Positions 27,001-36,377 of a stretch of 64,000 nucleotides of DNA are shown here, in pieces. Source of the DNA: Mytilus trossulus (taxonomy: Eukaryota; Mollusca; Bivalvia; Mytilida; Mytilidae); NCBI RefSeq assembly GCF_036588685.1, contig NC_086386.1, positions 73,406,682-73,470,681 on the forward strand, read 5' to 3'. The notes under the pieces were generated by a model. It worked only from the letters and a program-made list of their open reading frames with translations, ran no database searches and was not told where the DNA came from. The translations under genes and the position numbers were made by a program. Each line of letters starts with the position of its first letter. Positions within the stretch are counted from its first letter, which is position 1.

Positions 27001-30000
27001 GCCAAAAAAGGGCCCAAATAAGCATTATTCTTGGTTTTCGCACAATAACTTTAGTTAAAGTAAATAGAAATCAATGAAATTTAAACACAATGTTTATGGC
27101 CACAAAAGGAAGGTTGGTATTGATTTTGGGAGTTTTGGTCCCAACAGTTAAGGAAAAAGGGGCCCAAAGGGTCCAAAATTAAACTTTGTTTGATTTCATC
27201 AAAATTGAATAATTGGGGTTCTTTAATATGCCGAATCTAACTGTGTATGTAGGTTCTTAATTTTTGGTCCAGTTTTAAAATTGGTCTAAATTAAAGTGCA
27301 AAGGGTCCAAAATTAAACTAAGTTTGATTTTAACAAAAATTAAATTCTTGGGCCTCTTTGATATGCTGAATCTAAACATGTACTTATATTTTTGATTATG
27401 GGCCCAGTTTTCAAGTTGGTCCAAATCAGGATCTTAAATTATTATATTAAGTATTGTGCAATAGCAAGTCTTTTCAATTGCACAGTATTGTGCAATGGCA
27501 AGAAATATCTAATTTCACAATAATGTGAAATTGCAAATTTTTTTTTAATTAAGAGTTATCTTTCTTTGTCCAGTATAGTAAGCAAGAAATATCTGCAAGA
27601 ATTTTTTTTAATTGGAGTTATCTTTCTTTGCCCAGAATCAACTTAAATCTTTGTTATATACAATATACAATGTATATTCACTTTTTACTACCAACTGATA
27701 AATTTAAATAATCTTTACCATTCAGTGATAACAAGCAGTTTTTTTACATCTTAATATTTTATGATGTATTTAAATGAGTAGTAATTGTTGCAATCTCCAT
27801 TAGAATATTTTAATTGAAATTAGTTTTGGAATAAGGGAAAGGGGGATGTGATTAAAAAATTGGGTTCAATTTTTCTCATTTGAAATTTCATAAATAAAAG
27901 AAAATTTCTTCAAACATTTTTTTGAGAGGATTAATATTCAACAGCATAGTGAATTGCTCTAAGAGAAAACAAAAAATTTTAAGTTCATTTGAATACATTC
28001 ATTCTGTGTCAGAAACCTATGCTGTGTCAACTATTTAATCACAATCCAAATTTAGAGCGGAATCCAGCTTGAATGTTGTGTCCATACTTGCCCCAACCGT
28101 TCAGGGTTCAACCTCTGCGGTCGTATAAAGCTACGCCCTGCGGAGCATCTGGTTAAAAATTATGGCTTGGATGGAGTGTTGCCTAATTGGCACTCTTACC
28201 ACATCTTCTTATACTATATTATAATCAATTTGTATTTCCAGGGATGAAGATATGGATGGTGAATGGGAACCTCCACAAATAGGTCAGTACACATTAGTCT
28301 TATACAATCTTAGTTAACTTTTCATTCTATATTTGTTCATACCTAAAATAAAAATCAGCAAAAAACAGATAGTTTGTCAGGTGAAATAAAAGATCATAGG
28401 TGATTATCATGACCAGAAATTTGTGAATTCAGTAGTACAAAGATAATAATATTTGTAGGCACATTAAAATGTAAAAAAAATAACCTTCCTTAAGTTCCTT
28501 GCTACCTTAGGAACTATTTTAGCTGTATGGACAATAACACAGAGCATCCACACATTATACAGTGTTCTCCCCAGGCCGTTTTAGCGCTGCGATGTTCAGT
28601 GCTATTTGAATTCACCGCGGTGGTATTTGGGCAGACCGCGGCGCTATCCAATCAAAAATCAGCGCTATTGTTTTTGAATACACCCTGTATTATTTTGTAC
28701 ACATTCCTATCACGTGATCGACTTGTTTATTTATCCGAGAGATCGTTAATTCACCCAACGATGTCAAATATCGTGGGGACCAGTTCAATAAATGATCAAA
28801 ATGGCGCCATTTGCAAAACTTTTACTGCCTAATTAACCTTTCCTTCCTCAAGTTTTTCGCTTTTCAAAGATACCGAAACTTATGAAAGGAATGGACAGAG
28901 ACATTTAATGCATGTCTCGGGTGCTGAAAAGTTAATTTCTGAAAAATATAAGGGAAGTGTTACTCCCCTTCTCTGACAAAGTGGTCTCGACCATTGCTTG
29001 AACCATTTACGATTATATCATTTCTTTTTCGTGTTTTAATACTACCGAACTGTCGAACCTGAATTGTTTGAAGGAGGCAACCCTGTTATCAAGGGATTCG
29101 TTATCAGCCCGTATATTACAATTACTTGTCCATCCGTGGCTCTTTTTCAAATGGATAAGGGAATAAGACAAAACGAAAATTTTGTGTAAAAATATATGAA
29201 ATATAGATATTTGTCAACCAATCATCAATATATATTATTTAAATATTGCTTTAAATTTAATGTAAACAGATGGTTATTGCTTCAATTGGCATATATAATG
29301 TATTTGATTGGTAATTTACCTTTAAAATAAAAAAATCTTTAAAATATTTTTATAGGATTTTTTTCATACATGTTATATTCATAATTCATAATTGGAATAT
29401 TTTAGCCTTTTTTTAAGCAAATCTTTGATAACATTTGAATATTATTGAAAGGGCAAGTTCGTTTCTTCCTTTGAAATACTATACTCATTTTTATTGCAAA
29501 GTTGCACTTTGCTAGAAATGTTTATAAAAGTAAATGTAAAAAATACCAATCTTGTCATTTAAAACTTTCTCACAGAAGCTGACAATGACTTTATTGTTGG
29601 TCCTAAATGTTCTGCAACATCACCCGTTAGTAATAAGAAATCTTCACATAGGCAGTCTGGTATAGACCCACCATGGAAAAGACTTCTCCTTGGGTTTTAC
29701 AGACAGATAATAATATGAGGATTATATGAATTTACAATGGAGAAAAAGAATTTTCTTCTATCATGTCTATATCCAGACAATAACATTAGCAAACAAAGGG
29801 TAACTTCCATGGGCATGATGAGGACATCATAACAAGATAAAACATCAATAGCATAATATAGGAAAAACACAAAAATCAATTGCAAACCAACCTCGCGACG
29901 CGACTAAGTTACTGAGAATTGTGGAAAATCACACGCTTACCACAGTGCTATCCAAAAATCCTGGGGAGAACACTGCACATACATCTATAAACTGGTTAAT

Positions 30001-33000
30001 TACTGAGGATTCATTATTATTTGTTGGATATACATTTTTGTGGATTTCCTTGCTACAGGAGAACCATGATTTCAAATAGTCATTGAATAAAAAATCTATG
30101 TAGGCTTTGTATTCAGTGATTGTCCATGAAATCTAATATCCACAAAAACGCAAGTTTTCATTAATCCATGAACATTGGTACCCACGAAAATAAATGAATT
30201 CAATTGCCATCTCATTTTTAGACAAAAATGTCGGTTATTGATTTGGGGATGTACAGCGGGCTGTCGGCAATCAAATGTTTTCTGTGCATTAACTCATGAA
30301 CCGTTCAACCAAAGCTTTTGAAATTTTAATATGTTGTTACTGACAACTAAATAAAGGTCAAGGTCAATAATGGCGATTTTGACTTTTACCGTTCAGGAGT
30401 TATGGTTTTTGAAAGATTGAAAAATGGTGTTTCCAGTTGTGTCCATGCATTTTCTCATGAACCATTCAACCAAAGCTTTTGAAATTTTTATTTGTTGTTA
30501 CTAATGACAAAATAGAGGTCAAGTTCAATAATGACGATTTTGACTTTGACTGTTCAGGAGTTATGGTTCTTGAAAGATAGTAAAATGGCGCTTCCATTCA
30601 CGTTGTTGCATTTACTCATGAATAGCTTTTCAAATTTTAGTATGTTGATACTGATAAAAAAATGGAGGTCAAATTTGATATTGACGATTTTCACTTTCAC
30701 CATTCATCAGTAATGGGTCTTGTGATATTGCCAGGACACAAATAAATGTTAATAAATCCGGTTTGCTGTTGTTGTGACAGCCTCTTGTTCTCAACTAGTG
30801 CATGAGTTTAAATGAAATACACTGTCAAGGAAAGAACGGAGGAAAACTAATTTTATTTATTATTTTTATAGATAATACAAAATGTAAAGACGCTATTGGT
30901 TGTGGCAAATGGGAAAGACCACAAGTTAAAAACCCTAAATATAAAGGAAAATGGAGGCCAGCAATGATTGATAACCCAGATTATAAGGTTTGTAGTGGGG
31001 TTATGGTTTAGGTTTAAACCAGGTTTGTAAGGCTGTAAACATTTAGGCTGTTCCAGACTTGGATTGTTAAGTTCAGTTGGCATTTAAAAAAACAATGATA
31101 ATTGAAGCAAATTACATGTATATATCTTTAATATATACTACTACTTCTAAAAATATTTACTTCTGATATCAAGGACATCAGTGGACAAGTTTTATTTATA
31201 GGAAAGAGCATCTTAATTCTAAACAGAGTATGCTATAAGTTGGATTCTGGAAGCACTGTATTGTCTGTCTGAATGACAAATCTGAGGAAACAACCAAAGT
31301 TCTCTTTATCTATAGGTTGCTGTCTCATTGAAGTGAAAAACACAATTTCCATTTATCATATTTAGTGTGACATTTCAATGTGTTGTCAGTATGTCAGAAA
31401 CTTTACAAATCATTCTAACTAAGGTAACTAGAATGTGGAATATAAGATTCATCATTAGCATGTATTGTTTTATTTCAGGGAATATGGGCTCCAAGAAAGA
31501 TCACCAATCCTGACTTCTTTGAGGATTCAGAACCTTATAAAATGACCCCTATTGTAAGTATTGGTGGATTTTGGTATGCTGCGAATAGAGGTTTAATATA
31601 ATAAACATTGTTTCGTTTAAAAAAAATCCTATTAATTATTTACATACTTATTCAGGACAGTTATAAAGTGAGTACTGTAAAGATGTTAAATGCAGCATAT
31701 TTTAAGGGTCAGATTTTGTTATTATAACATGCTAAATCCAGTCATTATTGAGACAAATATTGAATTTTTTGGCAACTCTTGGAAAATGGAAAGGGAAGAA
31801 ACAATTGTGTTTCAATCATAAGACAAACTTTCTTTTGCCAGTAAACACGAAAAGGAAATATCAATGAAAAAAAAAAAGAAAGAGAGCTTTTACCATTAAA
31901 CGGATCTCAACCTAAGACACATATTTTGACCTTTAAAAAATAGATTAATACATTTGATTTCAAAGTAACCTAACATGTAATTGTTTATTTTCCAGCATGC
32001 TTTAGGATTAGAGTTATGGTCAATGACAGATGATATTGTTTTTGATAATTTCCTGATCACAGATGACAAAGCCGTCTCCAGTTCTTACACAGCACAGACC
32101 TGGGAGATTAAATCTGCACAAGAGAAAGTTGTCTCTGGAGGGGTAAATTACTTTTCAAACGTTTGAACTCTTACAATATAGAAATTGATTTTGTTACATT
32201 TTAGGGCATACGATACAGATTATACTTAGAATTGGTCACACAAAGTCAAAATGTTATAACCACTTTTGAAATATATGTACTTGATCTTTTGAGGTATTTT
32301 TTTTTTATTTTGGCATTTTTTAGATTTAACAAAAATTTCATATCATTTCAATCATTTTCGGAACTTCAGAAAATAGGATATAACAAAAAAAATTAAAAAG
32401 AAACCTGAATAACATCTCAACCTTAAACCAATTACTGTCATTTATTGATTGAGAAGAAACTAGTTCAAGTTTGTCTTGAACATCATATTCTATTCCTTTA
32501 CAACTTCTTTTGACTTCATTCACTGTATGTAATTCAGTCAGTATATTTATTTCAAATTATGGATATCTATTATTAACAATGTCCTGTTATTTAAATTTTG
32601 ATGTATATTATTAACCCTTGTTTCTGAATTGTATGCCCTTGGCTAGCTAATTAAAAAAAAATGTAACTGTAACCGTAGCCGTCAACTATAATCTGTTGGA
32701 GACTTAAAATGATATAATCTGTTTATTACATATTTTAACACCATCAATAGTAAAACTGCTTTTATTTGTTTCCAATATATATTTTCAAAAAACAACATAT
32801 ATTTCTAAACAACATAACATGACATTGATTGATTGATTATTACTTAATTTTCTCTGTTTATGAAATATAAGCCAGAGACATAAGGAAAAATGTGATAAAC
32901 AAAATTATGAATCTATAAATACTTTGGAAATTGCCATTATAATTCTTGACTTGGTTCAGGCACATTTAGGCATGCTTTACGATTGTTTCAATGACCAATG

Positions 33001-36000
33001 CTTTAAGTGAGCAAAGATTGGTTGATTGTTGTTTGCTCTTAAAGCCTACATTAAGTGTGACTATTTCAGAGAAGTGTAGTTGATGCTATATTAGATGCCA
33101 CAAGAGATCGACCCTGGCTTTGGGCAGTATTCCTAGTCGTAGTTGTATTGCCCATTGTCCTTATTATTGCCTATTGCTGTTTTTCTAAATCGCAGGTAAG
33201 GGACAAATTGAATGTTGTTTATATGAGTACACACTGGGTAACTTTTAATACACTGTTTCGTTATTTAATAACTTTCACAATTTAATAGCAATCTAAATAC
33301 AAATTAAAAGGAAATTCAGGCCAAATTCTTCCTACCAACAAAAAACCATTATTTTGGTAGTTTGATTTTTTTGAAAAATTATAATTAAGACTACAAAAAA
33401 AATGTCTACTTTGGTATTTACAGTAACATTCATTAGAATAAAGAAATGCTTTTTTTCTTTATTTTTTAAGAGGAATTAAATTGACAAGTAGTTGTCAAAT
33501 TGATGTACTAAAAGTTCTGGTGTGTACTCAGTTTTCTAGTCAACATGAAAATGCAGTCAGACTTGGGAATAAATGATTGATTTGTCAACATTTCGCCATG
33601 TGTTTGACACTGTCATGAGTTAATCAACAAAATTTCAAAAGCTAAAGTCAAAACTGTGTTTTCATGTTGAATATTTATATGTTTAGACATCAAAGGACTT
33701 CAGAATTTCTGTTTATTAGCCATGAATTATGATATTTTGAATATCCGTCATAATATTTGGTTACTTATTTATTTAAATAGACGAACAAAAATCCATTAAT
33801 TCATGGTTTATAATTGACTTCTGAAGTGACCTGTCTGATTAGATATATGCCATGCTGTGTGTTTATCTAGATGTTATTTGCATTGACAGAAGGGTGTTTG
33901 GGCGTCTATACGAGGAGCAGCAGACGATAGACCATGGCTGTGGGCGGTTTATGTTGTTGTTCTATTACTTCCAGTTTTACTACTCTCCATCTGTCTCTGT
34001 CCAAGAAGTGGACCAATCAAGGTGCAGTTCTTATTCTCTGCTGTAAATTCTTTAAAGTTTTGTTTAAAATTCCTTTGTAAATCAGTGTGCTTGCTACCTT
34101 TATCTCTGGTTCATGCAATAAAGCAATAAGGGCTTTTATTAAAATTTGATGGGTGGTGGTTATTTAAGAAAGATTGCTTGAACATTTAAATGAAAGATCC
34201 AATTTAAAATGTATGCATGGTGGGGTCAAACAAAAAGTGCCCCCCCCCCCTTCCCCCAAACATTTATTTTTGGAACAGCCCAAAGTAGGTCAAAGATCAG
34301 AGGAAGAAGGTGTACATCTTCTGAGAAACACTAGGGATTTACATACTGTAGATTCATTATTTTATATTGGGTACCGATTATTCAAGGATTTTTTAGGTAC
34401 AGATGAACTACAAGTTCAAATGATTAACATATAAAACTTAAATATCATTCAGGCCTGTATGCAAATTTTGGCAAAACCAGTAAAATGCAACTTTTATTCG
34501 ATCCTCAAAAATAAAAAAAACACAATACATGTAATTTATGATAACACAATGGAACACATACATTTGATTTAAACAATAACATGAGTGCTTTCTTAAATAA
34601 AGTTCAGTATAAGATGGAAAGAAGAATAGAAAAGAAAGAAGAAGAAAAAAAGGCAACACCATGGCAAAAAATAATATAAACAGGCAAAAGCAAAATCACA
34701 AAAATACTGAACTCTGAGGAAAATTCATTTGGAAAGTCCCTAATCACACGGCAAAATCAAATGACAAAACACATCAAAGAAATGGACAACAACTGTCATA
34801 TTCCTGACAAACAATCCACATAAAAAATTCACAGTGTATTTAGTATTCAAACTTTTTCATGGTTGAACAATAGTGCTCTGGAAAGGGTCAGCTTTATCAG
34901 TTAACAAGTCAAATGAAGTTTTATTTCAGTTTTTTGTTTTAACTTATTTCATAACATTAACTTTCATTGAACTTTACAGCCAGAGGTATTAGAAGCACAA
35001 CGTAAGAAAACTGACGAGCCTTCACCAGATGATAAAGAGGCTGAAAATAAAGAAGAGGAAGTTGGGCCAAAGGGAGATAATCAAGCAAAGAAAACTAAAA
35101 AGTCTGATTTAGACGTAAAAGAGGTATGTTGAAACCTGCATATAATTAGGAGTTGTAGAAACATTGGAACTGTTCGTAAGCAACCATATTTGTATTAACC
35201 TCGGCTTTGGAGTGGGAAAGTGAAGCACAGTGATCCTACATTTTGTCATCATCATCAAAAATGGTTTATCTAACTTGAGGATGTTTCCTGGCTATGTCTC
35301 ATCTCAGGGCTCAGCTCTTCAATGAAATTGTAACTCAAACACTTCCTCTCATTAGAAAGACCATCAATAATCTTTAAATAGTAGTGAGAGTCAAATTTTG
35401 CCAGTATTTTCCATATTTAACTGATAACAGCTTGATTTATTTTATTTGGCATTTATGTCAAACAACAGCTGTTGATATTAAAAAAATACTGGACAAAATC
35501 CTAACTGTATAAGTTGTAAATTTCCGTGGCATGATATAATGTTATAGAAACACAATTCTGATGCAATTAGTTTGTTTCAATGGTTCTGATTGGATGACAG
35601 TTATCTCCTTGTCTGTAACTAAGGTAGCCGATATTTTGAATTGCTGAATGTATTGACATGTAATTTTTACAATAATAAGCCATAAAACTCGCATGTTGCA
35701 CCTAAAAATCCTCTTTTTATCAAATTTTATACCATTTTGAAGCGGCACAGAAGCCAGAAAACGCCCGGTATTTATGTTTGATGCCGGAAGCATACCTATG
35801 ACGTCATCTAGTGTTGGGACCAAAGAAGATAACATCTTTTCGCAAAAATTTCTTTAATGAAGATTTTACACTGAATTAATTATTGAAATTTAATTATGAA
35901 CTAGTTTTGCATTAGAATAGAGATAAATGTATTGTATTTTAAGTTTTTCAGACGTCCATAGGTAGTTTTACTGTCGCAAATACCTGTTTACCTGTCTCCG

Positions 36001-36377
36001 CTATGTGTCGCCAGGTAAACTAAATTTGCGACAGTAAAACTACCGATGGACGTCCTTAAAGTTTCATATACAATACAGTTATCTCTTAAATATAGCATAC
36101 AGTAACTATGATGACCATTTAGTTTGTTAAGAGGGTGTATTTTGTGTTAGTGAATGAATCTGTACAATTTTTCTGAAACCAAGAAATTGTTCTCTGTGCT
36201 GTAGATTTATGTATTAAACGTGATAATTAATTTTTGTGTATGATTTTTGTTTCTCAGGAAAGCAGCCAAGAGGAAGAGGGGGATGATGAAGGAGAAGAAG
36301 AAGAAAAAACAGAGGAAAAATCAGAAGATTCTAGCAGACGTACATCACCAAGGAAACGAAAAGCCAGGAAAGAATGA
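14902..36377 (+). CDS. CANX: Calnexin, ER lectin chaperone (complete coding region)
   Basis: Calnexin is a type I ER membrane chaperone that binds monoglucosylated N-glycans on folding glycoproteins. Twenty coding exons per transcript give 589 aa (human 592): 14902-15042, 15551-15630, 16547-16605, 16955-17019, 17816-17892, 20308-20389, 20980-21048, 21681-21728, 22127-22202, 22553-22631, 23034-23108, 25380-25415, 26175-26288, 28242-28282, 30872-30987, 31479-31553, 31996-32142, then 33070-33195 or 33890-34021, 34980-35123, 36258-36377. All junctions are GT-AG and keep frame. The order is signal peptide, acidic stretch, lectin domain, P domain with 4+4 repeats, lectin end, TM segment, acidic tail ending in basic RKRKARKE. 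The 4+4 P domain and TM segment separate it from calreticulin. The first ATG lies one base after a splice acceptor, so the 5' leader is split. Confidence 0.97.
15551..22631 (+). CDS. CANX: Calnexin lectin-domain exons (nine exons)
   Basis: The exons encode the globular beta-sandwich that binds Glc1Man9 glycans. Visible family marks are FFTETFD near the start, [28 protein letters not shown] (with the sugar-contacting Tyr and Lys), [13 protein letters not shown] (second Cys of the conserved disulfide), [13 protein letters not shown] and [11 protein letters not shown]. Large introns between these exons hold repeats (15736, 17046, 18275). Introns 20390-20979, 21729-22126, 22203-22552 and 22632-23033 show nothing recognisable. 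Confidence 0.95.
15736..16150 (+). repeat. 59-bp tandem array, seven units, in a calnexin intron
   Basis: The word ACATACAACTGGGAATAAGG recurs at 15741, 15800, 15859, 15918, 15977, 16036 and 16095, exactly 59 bases apart. Unit junctions mostly alternate between CATACACAC and CATGTACAC, giving a 118-bp higher-order dimer. Confidence 0.95.
17046..17347. mobile_element. piggyBac-like MITE in a calnexin intron
   Basis: A 302-bp element has inverted ends CCCTTTCCTCCAT...ATGGAGGAAAGGG with TTAA on both sides (17042-17045 and 17348-17351). TTAA target duplication and a CCYTTT terminal motif are the marks of piggyBac-type transposons. A short word (ATAATGACRCCTTTTGACGC) is tandemly repeated just inside the left end. 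No transposase frame is present, so it is non-autonomous. Confidence 0.8.
18275..20228 (+). mobile_element. Repeat family F, copy 1 (TATACGACCGCA ends)
   Basis: Starts TTTTATACGACCGCAAATTT and carries the inverse TGCGGTCGTATA before the end ACGCCCTGCGGAGCATCTGG. Inside are a GTC/GTT trinucleotide run (about 18331-18372), four units of about 178 bp (GGTATTGATTTTGGGAGTTT) and four units of about 120 bp (GGTCCAAAATTAAAC). It is very similar to 26639-28156 but longer in the trinucleotide run and both tandem blocks. No coding frame was found, so it is a non-autonomous element of unknown superfamily. Confidence 0.8.
21210..21440 (+). repeat. Diverged family A-like repeat fragment
   Basis: AAATGTGCTATGAATGCCAATGGGACAACT resembles the family A start in pieces. 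The rest, with AGGTTAAACATGTTAAAAGT, resembles part of family R. A composite or old copy in a calnexin intron. Confidence 0.4.
23034..31553 (+). CDS. CANX: Calnexin P-domain exons (six exons)
   Basis: Encodes the proline-rich arm that recruits ERp57-type disulfide isomerases. Four type-1 motifs are visible ([57 protein letters not shown]). Four type-2 motifs follow ([54 protein letters not shown]). A Cys pair (CKDAIGC) sits at the tip as in vertebrate calnexin. Exon ends repeatedly split the same Trp codon (TG|G), reflecting motif duplication. Confidence 0.95.
23138..23855 (+). repeat. 17-bp tandem repeat split by a MITE
   Basis: Units TTAATAGTCTGTTTAAC occur on both sides of the element at 23177-23796: two to the left, three or more to the right. 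Each unit contains a TTAA. Confidence 0.85.
23177..23796. mobile_element. TTAA-flanked MITE with 17-bp inverted ends
   Basis: The ends GGGCATACGATACAGTT and AACTGTATCGTATGCCC are perfect inverted repeats, with TTAA at 23173-23176 and 23797-23800. The 620-bp interior is AT-rich and non-coding. A shorter diverged relative is at 32204-32638. Confidence 0.85.
23980..25245 (+). mobile_element. Repeat family G, copy 2, with 19-bp inverted ends
   Basis: GTAAATTCAGAAATTATTG at 23980-23998 is inverted exactly at 25227-25245. Inside is a small hairpin-like start (GTCGAGCCTGCGACTTTTGT), then several units of about 170 bp carrying TGACCTTGACCTCATTTTCA and GGTGTATGGAAG. Architecture and size suggest a non-autonomous DNA element with a tandem core. 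It lies between calnexin exons 23034-23108 and 25380-25415. Confidence 0.8.
25618..25830 (-). repeat. Dispersed repeat family A, minus orientation
   Basis: Reverse complement of the 6141 and 14693 copies: starts CCGTTGTTTTTCCCGTTTGA and ends GGCACTCACACCACATCTTC. It is near full length, in a calnexin intron. Confidence 0.85.
25993..26120 (+). repeat. Dispersed repeat family A, variant B
   Basis: GAAGATGTGGTATGATTGCC, ACACAGAAATTAACAAC and GACCTTCAACAATGAACAAA match the variant at 14543 and the reversed copies at 47998 and 62520. It ends close to the calnexin exon at 26175. Confidence 0.8.
26639..28156 (+). mobile_element. Repeat family F, copy 2
   Basis: Near-identical to 18275-20228 at both ends. 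It has three rather than four 178-bp units, about two rather than four 120-bp units, and no expanded GTC run. A short reversed family A fragment (28157-28212) follows. It lies in the calnexin intron before exon 28242-28282. Confidence 0.85.
28560..29975. mobile_element. hAT-like non-autonomous element
   Basis: Perfect 16-bp inverted ends CAGTGTTCTCCCCAGG...CCTGGGGAGAACACTG enclose 1,416 bases. Subterminal words (TAGCGC, GTGCTAT, GCTATCCAA) recur near both ends, as in hAT elements. No clean 8-bp duplication is seen (flanks ACATTATA and CACATACA). No transposase frame is visible. It lies in a calnexin intron. Confidence 0.7.
30215..30745 (+). repeat. Dispersed repeat family H with a tandem core
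   Basis: Starts GACAAAAATGTCGGTTATTG. The core is about three imperfect units of about 153 bp with CTCATGAACCGTTCAACCAA and GTTCAGGAGTTATGG. The same start appears at 63895, running off the window. Non-coding. Confidence 0.75.
31996..32142 (+). CDS. CANX: Calnexin exon closing the lectin domain
   Basis: Contains [20 protein letters not shown] with the conserved Glu and Trp of the glycan site. It starts and ends in phase 0, so either following transmembrane exon can be joined in frame. Intron 31554-31995 shows nothing notable. Confidence 0.95.
32204..32638. mobile_element. Diverged relative of the GGGCATACGATACAG MITE
   Basis: The left end GGGCATACGATACAG and right end CTGAATTGTATGCCC match the ends of the element at 23177-23796. 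The interior is shorter and different. Flanking TTAA duplication is not preserved. It lies in the intron before transmembrane exon A. Confidence 0.7.
33070..33195 (+). CDS. CANX: Calnexin alternative transmembrane exon A
   Basis: 42 codons, phase 0 at both ends, with acceptor CTATTTCAG and a strong donor CAG|GTAAGG. It encodes a lumenal amphipathic lead-in, the calnexin signature DRPWLWAV, a hydrophobic stretch [15 protein letters not shown], and a cytosolic edge CCFSKSQ. The adjacent Cys pair matches the palmitoylated CC of vertebrate calnexin. Confidence 0.93.
33890..34021 (+). CDS. CANX: Calnexin alternative transmembrane exon B
   Basis: 44 codons, phase 0 at both ends, with acceptor GCATTGACAG and a weaker donor AAG|GTGCAG. 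It encodes [11 protein letters not shown], then DRPWLWAV, hydrophobic [14 protein letters not shown] and the edge [10 protein letters not shown]. It is clearly paralogous to exon A but strongly diverged, with an intact frame and splice sites, so it is likely used. Including both would give two membrane spans and put the tail in the lumen, so mutually exclusive use is the simplest reading. Confidence 0.88.
34680..34840 (+). repeat. Probable dispersed repeat fragment in a calnexin intron
   Basis: AGGCAAAAGCAAAATCACAA, GGAAAGTCCCTAATCACACG and AACTGTCATATTCCTGAC are of the type seen in other repeat-derived blocks here, but I find no second full copy in the window. A C-rich run lies at about 34225-34240. 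Confidence 0.4.
34980..36377 (+). CDS. CANX: Calnexin cytosolic tail exons (two exons)
   Basis: Exons 34980-35123 and 36258-36377 encode a Lys/Glu-rich acidic tail with [14 protein letters not shown] as in vertebrates (KKTDAP). It ends [10 protein letters not shown] then TGA. The SP site and basic end correspond to the phosphorylation and ER-retention region of human calnexin (NRSPRNRKPRRE). The intron between them holds the hairpin at 35951-36054. Confidence 0.94.
35951..36054. repeat. Long hairpin in the last calnexin intron
   Basis: The arm starting GACGTCCATAGGTAGTTTTA and containing CTGTCGCAAAT is inverted, with few mismatches, in the arm ending AACTACCGATGGACGTC. Arms are about 43 bases, loop about 17. 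It may be a foldback MITE. Confidence 0.85.

Noticed and set aside
28527..28832. 101-codon frame at the left end of the hAT-like element
   Set aside because: It starts outside the element, crosses its terminal repeat and resembles no transposase.
33852..34046. 64-codon plus frame overlapping transmembrane exon B
   Set aside because: Wrong frame; the frame with DRPWLWAV and phase-0 splice sites is the calnexin exon.
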